Shown one piece after another: positions 61,257 through 64,000 of a DNA stretch of 64,000 nt. The notes under the pieces are model-generated. The model had not been told where the DNA came from and did not search any database. It saw only the letters and a list, made by a program, of their open reading frames with translations. The number at the start of each line of letters is the position of its first letter. Positions within the stretch are counted from its first letter, which is position 1. The DNA comes from Mesorhizobium amorphae (GTDB lineage Bacteria; Pseudomonadota; Alphaproteobacteria; Rhizobiales; Rhizobiaceae). The stretch is taken from assembly GCF_014843845.1 (NCBI RefSeq), contig NZ_JHQS01000057.1:1-64000 (forward strand), in the 5' to 3' direction. The translations under genes and the position numbers were made by a program.

Positions 61257-61814
61257 AGGGCGCCAAATAGCGCGCGTCGAGGCGGCAGACAATGCCCGCC
61301 AGATGCGCGAAACGAGTTAGCCGCTCGAAAGCGCGCCTCTGGTGCAGGTTCTGGAAGGCTAGAAATCAATTCAGCATAGGCGCTCCCAACGACGGAAGGC
61401 ATGTCGGGAAACCGCATCTGCATCGACATCCGCTACGATCTGTAGAATAGTGACAGTCGGGAGGAACGATTGACTTCAGCAGTGTGTATTATGAATAGGC
61501 TTGCCGTTGTGCTTGCGGCGGACAGCGCCACACCGTCACATACTGGACTGAAAAACGGGAAGGAAGAGCGCTACTTCATTTGACTCTGCGACATTCCGAG
61601 GGTGCCTTGGAAGTAGTCATCAAGTCGTTCAGGCAGGCCCTCGGGACGAAGACATTCAATAGCGTCGCCGGATTGGAGCCAACAGCGTTTGGGTGTGGGC
61701 CTCCAGCCTCGGGTCGCCAACCCCGTGACGCCAAGGAAAGCTAGCAGAGCATCGGGCGGATGAAAACTGACTGAGCGTTTTCATGCGCATACCCACGCTG
61801 AGCGGGAGAGAAGT
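61257..61814. other. Stretch right of the transposon, no supportable gene
   Basis: A minus-strand frame (MSMQMRFPDMPSVVGSAYAE, from 61429) reads into the right inverted repeat and may be a gene interrupted by the insertion, but it is not recognised. Confidence 0.35.
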
Positions 61815-62071
61815 GTGAGGGATACGCAACACGGGACGGATGAGACCCCTGACTTCGTAGTCAACAATGTCCTTGAGCTCGCCGACTACAGTGACCATGG
61901 GGTCGCTGTCACGGTGCTGGATGCAGATGGAGGCGCCTCCGTCTCCACCTCGGGATCAATATGGGTGAGCTTCTATGCGAGCGAATAGCCAACGCGCTTG
62001 AACGGCGCTACGGCACGGGGAGCGATTTGACCAGGAAGTTACTCCCCTATCTTTGGGTAACAACGACATAG
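61815..62071 (+). pseudogene. Frameshifted second copy of the 30721 small protein family
   Basis: GTG start, then PDFVVNNVLELADYSDHGVA and VTVLDADGGASV. The frame then breaks near 61942 and LHLGINMGELLCERIANALE then RRYGTGSDLTRK follows in another frame to a stop at 62071. The pattern matches the intact 73-residue protein at 30721. Confidence 0.6.
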
Positions 62072-62081
62072 TTTGCGAGGA

Positions 62082-62273
62082 CTACAAACCGCTCACAGTG
62101 GGCCTTCGAAAACTCAAATCCAAGCCAGTGCCCGTGAAATAGTGACACTCGAATAAGTCATACGGGTCCTTTTGCTCATGGTAAAGTAGTGCGGTCGACG
62201 TAGCGAGCATTGCGCCAACAGCCATCACCATACAGAGTATCAATGCAATGAGGCCGCCAAGCGCTCTTTCCAT
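62082..62273 (-). CDS. Small membrane protein (63 aa)
   Basis: MERALGGLIALILCMVMAVG then AMLATSTALLYHEQKDPYDL: one N-terminal membrane helix followed by a short polar domain (FECHYFTGTGLDLSF). A weak GGTGAG ribosome site is present. Similar short proteins occur in rhizobia; function unknown. The C-terminus may be frame-altered. Confidence 0.5.
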   Translation of the reverse strand: MERALGGLIALILCMVMAVGAMLATSTALLYHEQKDPYDLFECHYFTGTGLDLSFRRPTVSGL

Positions 62274-62589
62274 GCCTCACCCTGAAGGGAACCCAATTCT
62301 ACCACAATCGAATTCCTTCGACAGCTCGATCTACTTCGAATAGTGGGAGATGTCGGTTCGATCAAGCACACTGGGCGCTGACTGCCCACGCTGATGATCT
62401 TATGCGGCTGCCGCTTTTGGTGCAAAGTGTTCCATGAGCGGAGATGCCAAGCCAACGCGCGTCACGGAAGCCGATGACGCGGCGGTCCCGAGGGAAGCAC
62501 TGGCCAAGGAAATCATTGCAACGGTCGACCGACCACTGCAACCATTTGGCATTCGCGGCGCCTGGCCGGGATACTCGGTGTAGACGATG
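62274..62589. other. Degenerate stretch upstream of the TOBE remnant
   Basis: A + strand frame from 62434 (MSGDAKPTRVTEADDAAVPR, then ALAKEIIATVDRPLQP) looks protein-like but stops at 62582 and is not recognised; it may belong to the fragment that follows. Confidence 0.3.
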
Positions 62590-62748
62590 ACCTGAACGTC
62601 CGAGAGGTCCGGAATGGCGTCGAGGGGTGGCTGGCGATCGAGTTGGGGCCACTGCGCGTGCGGCTCGATTGGCCGGAGGCTCCGCTCGTCGGCGCTTCGC
62701 TTGCTTTTTCCCTCCCGCCGGAGCGCTATGCGGTGGTGACCGCTTAGC
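62560..62748 (+). pseudogene. C-terminal (TOBE-like) remnant of an ABC transporter ATPase
   Basis: RLAGILGVDDDLNVREVRNG then LAIELGPLRVRLDWPEAPLV and SLAFSLPPERYAVVTA resembles the regulatory TOBE domain at the end of importer ATPases. No ATPase domain precedes it. Moderate to low confidence. Confidence 0.4.
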
Positions 62749-62779
62749 CGCTAGTGTTTGAAAATTACAGGATGCCTTC

Positions 62780-63532
62780 ATGCACAGTCTGACACCCATC
62801 CTTTCAACCATCACGGCCGCCTTTCTCACTTCCTTCGTCGAGGTCGTCGAAGCCTTCACCATCGTGCTCGCGGTGGGGGTGACGCGCAGCTGGCGGCCGG
62901 CGCTGACCGGCGCGGCGCTGGCGCTGGCGCTGCTCGCCGCACTGGTGCTGGCATTCGGACCGCTGCTAGGGCTGGTTCCCATCACCATTTTGCAATTCGT
63001 GGTCGGAGTCCTGTTGATCCTGTTCGGCATGCGCTGGCTGCGAAAAGCCATTCTGCGCGCCGTCGGCGTCATCGCGCTGCATGACGAGGAGGCGGCCTTT
63101 TCCAGGGAAACCGCCGCCCTGCACCAGCAGGCCACTGACCGCCGGGCCGACTATCTAGCGGGAGTGGTGGCGTTCAAGGCGGTGCTGCTCGAAGGGGTCG
63201 AGGTGGTGTTCATCGTCATTGCGGTGGGTGCCGCGCATGGGCAGACGCTTTACGCCAGCCTGGGCGCCCTGGCGGCGTTCATCCTGGTGATGCTGATCGG
63301 TCTGGCGGTGCACCAGCCGCTGGCGCGCGTGCCGGAAAATGCGCTCAAATTCGTGGTCGGTCTGATGCTGACCAGCTTCGGCATTTTCTGGACCGGCGAA
63401 GGCATCGGTGCCGACTGGCCGGGCGCCGATCTGGCTCTGCTGGCCATCTTTGCTGTCGTCTCGCTTGCGTCCTTTGCCATCGTGCGCTGGCTGCGCAGCA
63501 CCTATACACTCACTGGAGGGCTCGCCCGATGA
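62780..63532 (+). CDS. COG4280-like polytopic membrane protein (GDT1/TMEM165-like)
   Basis: 250 residues, about six helices in two similar halves. Each half carries an acidic membrane motif: FLTSFVEVVEAFTIVLAVGV at residues 15-34 and VAFKAVLLEGVEVVFIVIAV at about 128-147. Such paired Glu motifs are typical of GDT1/UPF0016-like cation exchangers and the uncharacterised COG4280 proteins. The substrate may be a divalent cation; this is inference. The next gene overlaps its stop by 4 bases (ATGA). Confidence 0.7.
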   Translation: MHSLTPILSTITAAFLTSFVEVVEAFTIVLAVGVTRSWRPALTGAALALALLAALVLAFGPLLGLVPITILQFVVGVLLILFGMRWLRKAILRAVGVIALHDEEAAFSRETAALHQQATDRRADYLAGVVAFKAVLLEGVEVVFIVIAVGAAHGQTLYASLGALAAFILVMLIGLAVHQPLARVPENALKFVVGLMLTSFGIFWTGEGIGADWPGADLALLAIFAVVSLASFAIVRWLRSTYTLTGGLAR

Positions 63533-63741
63533 ACATTGTCCGTCTGGCCATCAAGGAATTCGTCGGCATGTTCATCGACGACGGCAATCTGGCGCTGCTC
63601 GCGCTGATCCTGATTGCGGCGGTGACAGCGGCGGTAAAGTTTCTGGCTGTGCCGCCATTGCTTGGCGGCGTCCTGCTTCTCGTGGGCTGCCTCGCCATCC
63701 TGATCCACAGCGTTCGCCGCGCGGCGCGCGGCAATCAATAG
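63529..63741 (+). CDS. Small membrane protein (70 aa)
   Basis: MNIVRLAIKEFVGMFIDDGN, then two hydrophobic segments (LALLALILIAAVTAAVKFLA and LLGGVLLLVGCLAILIHSVR). Translationally coupled to the COG4280-like gene, so probably a partner or accessory subunit. Its 3' end overlaps the convergent methyltransferase gene by 7 bases. Confidence 0.7.
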   Translation: MNIVRLAIKEFVGMFIDDGNLALLALILIAAVTAAVKFLAVPPLLGGVLLLVGCLAILIHSVRRAARGNQ

Positions 63742-64000
63742 AGGGTGAACAATGTCGGCAGAATGCCGCTGGCCCTGAAATACTCGATCACTTCGATCGC
63801 CGGGAAGACGGCGAGGAAATAGAGCCCGTCATAGAACGTTCGCTTCAACGCGTGCGTTGAGAACCGCCATTCGGCCTGGTCCCGAAACAGCAGCGGGTTC
63901 GGCCAGAACCGCGGCGTCCGCTGTGCATAGGCACGATAGGCGGGGCCGAATTTGCCCAGGAGATACTCGGCCTCCTTGCGCGCCGTCACCCGGAAGACGA
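63735..64000 (-). CDS. Isoprenylcysteine-methyltransferase-like protein, partial
   Basis: The C-terminal 88 or so residues are visible; the frame stays open to the window edge (VFRVTARKEAEYLLGKFGPA, then YRAYAQRTPRFWPNPLLF). The E-x-LL-x-x-FG-x-x-Y-x-x-Y pattern is the C-terminal motif of ICMT/PEMT-type membrane methyltransferases. The internal ATG at 63989 is unlikely to be the real start. Confidence 0.7.
   Translation of the reverse strand, partial: VFRVTARKEAEYLLGKFGPAYRAYAQRTPRFWPNPLLFRDQAEWRFSTHALKRTFYDGLYFLAVFPAIEVIEYFRASGILPTLFTLY

Noticed and set aside
58796..61264. 8-bp target duplication flanking the IS1595 element
   Set aside because: The bases just outside the inverted repeats (left TATATTCC, right AGGGCGCC) do not match, so no duplication can be claimed with these boundaries.

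Overview
The window reads as a high-GC alphaproteobacterial replicon, most likely an accessory plasmid, chromid or symbiosis-type island of a rhizobium-like organism (Mesorhizobium/Rhizobium/Ensifer group). This is inferred from gene families: a Ros/MucR regulator, matABC-matR malonate genes, many ABC-importer catabolic cassettes and abundant IS debris. No nod, nif, rep or conjugation gene was seen, and no tRNA, rRNA or CRISPR array was recognised.

Layout. 1-7.7 kb: HU protein, several small ORFs, and decayed genes that carry frameshifts (nucleoside deaminase, thiD, cold-shock protein, AbiEii-like protein), with an intact Ros/MucR regulator between them. 7.8-28.3 kb: a well preserved catabolic/import island of about 20 genes. 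It contains a FAD dehydrogenase, cupin, aspartate-dehydrogenase-like protein, hydrolase, cobalamin-binding protein, SDRs, a 2-oxoacid dehydrogenase E1a/E1b/E2, NIPSNAP and DUF3830-like proteins, a 3-hydroxyacyl-CoA-type dehydrogenase, a P5C-reductase-like protein, a GntR/FadR regulator, a branched-chain-amino-acid-type ABC importer and a DAO-type oxidase. A perfect palindrome, GTGTCGACAC, lies in four promoter regions of this island, including that of the GntR gene. The island therefore looks like one regulon under one local regulator. The substrate is unknown; the enzymes suggest a nitrogen-containing carboxylate.

28.4-33.8 kb: transposon graveyard (TniB-like ATPase, IrrE fragment, IS110, IS481, IS4 and aminotransferase remnants). 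33.8-36.3 kb: PAS-GGDEF-EAL protein. 37.2-45.1 kb: a polyamine/opine-type ABC importer led by a TetR gene with a palindromic operator, divergent from a flavin oxidoreductase, an agmatinase remnant and an acyl-CoA synthetase. 45.2-46.2 kb: ZnuA-type zinc-binding protein without its transporter partners. 46.6-51.5 kb: a small membrane protein, then a TniA-type transposase pseudogene whose preserved outer end (TGT plus four iterated repeats) interrupts an alkylsulfatase gene, followed by decayed livF/livG copies.

51.8-57.1 kb: complete malonate operon (matA-matB-matC) with divergent matR and an inverted-repeat operator. 57.2-58.8 kb: sugar-ABC and LacI remnants and a small zinc-ribbon-like protein. 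58.80-61.26 kb: an IS1595-family (ISXO2-like) transposon with 23-bp perfect inverted repeats. It carries four small passenger genes, including a Cas2/VapD-fold-like protein and a protein with a HEPN-type RNase motif. 61.8-64 kb: a frameshifted second copy of a small protein family also present at 30.7 kb, small membrane proteins, a COG4280-like membrane protein and a methyltransferase cut by the window edge.

The most interesting units are the GntR-controlled catabolic island and the IS1595 element with its Cas2-like/HEPN-like cargo. All homology statements come from motif recognition by eye; no database search was run.
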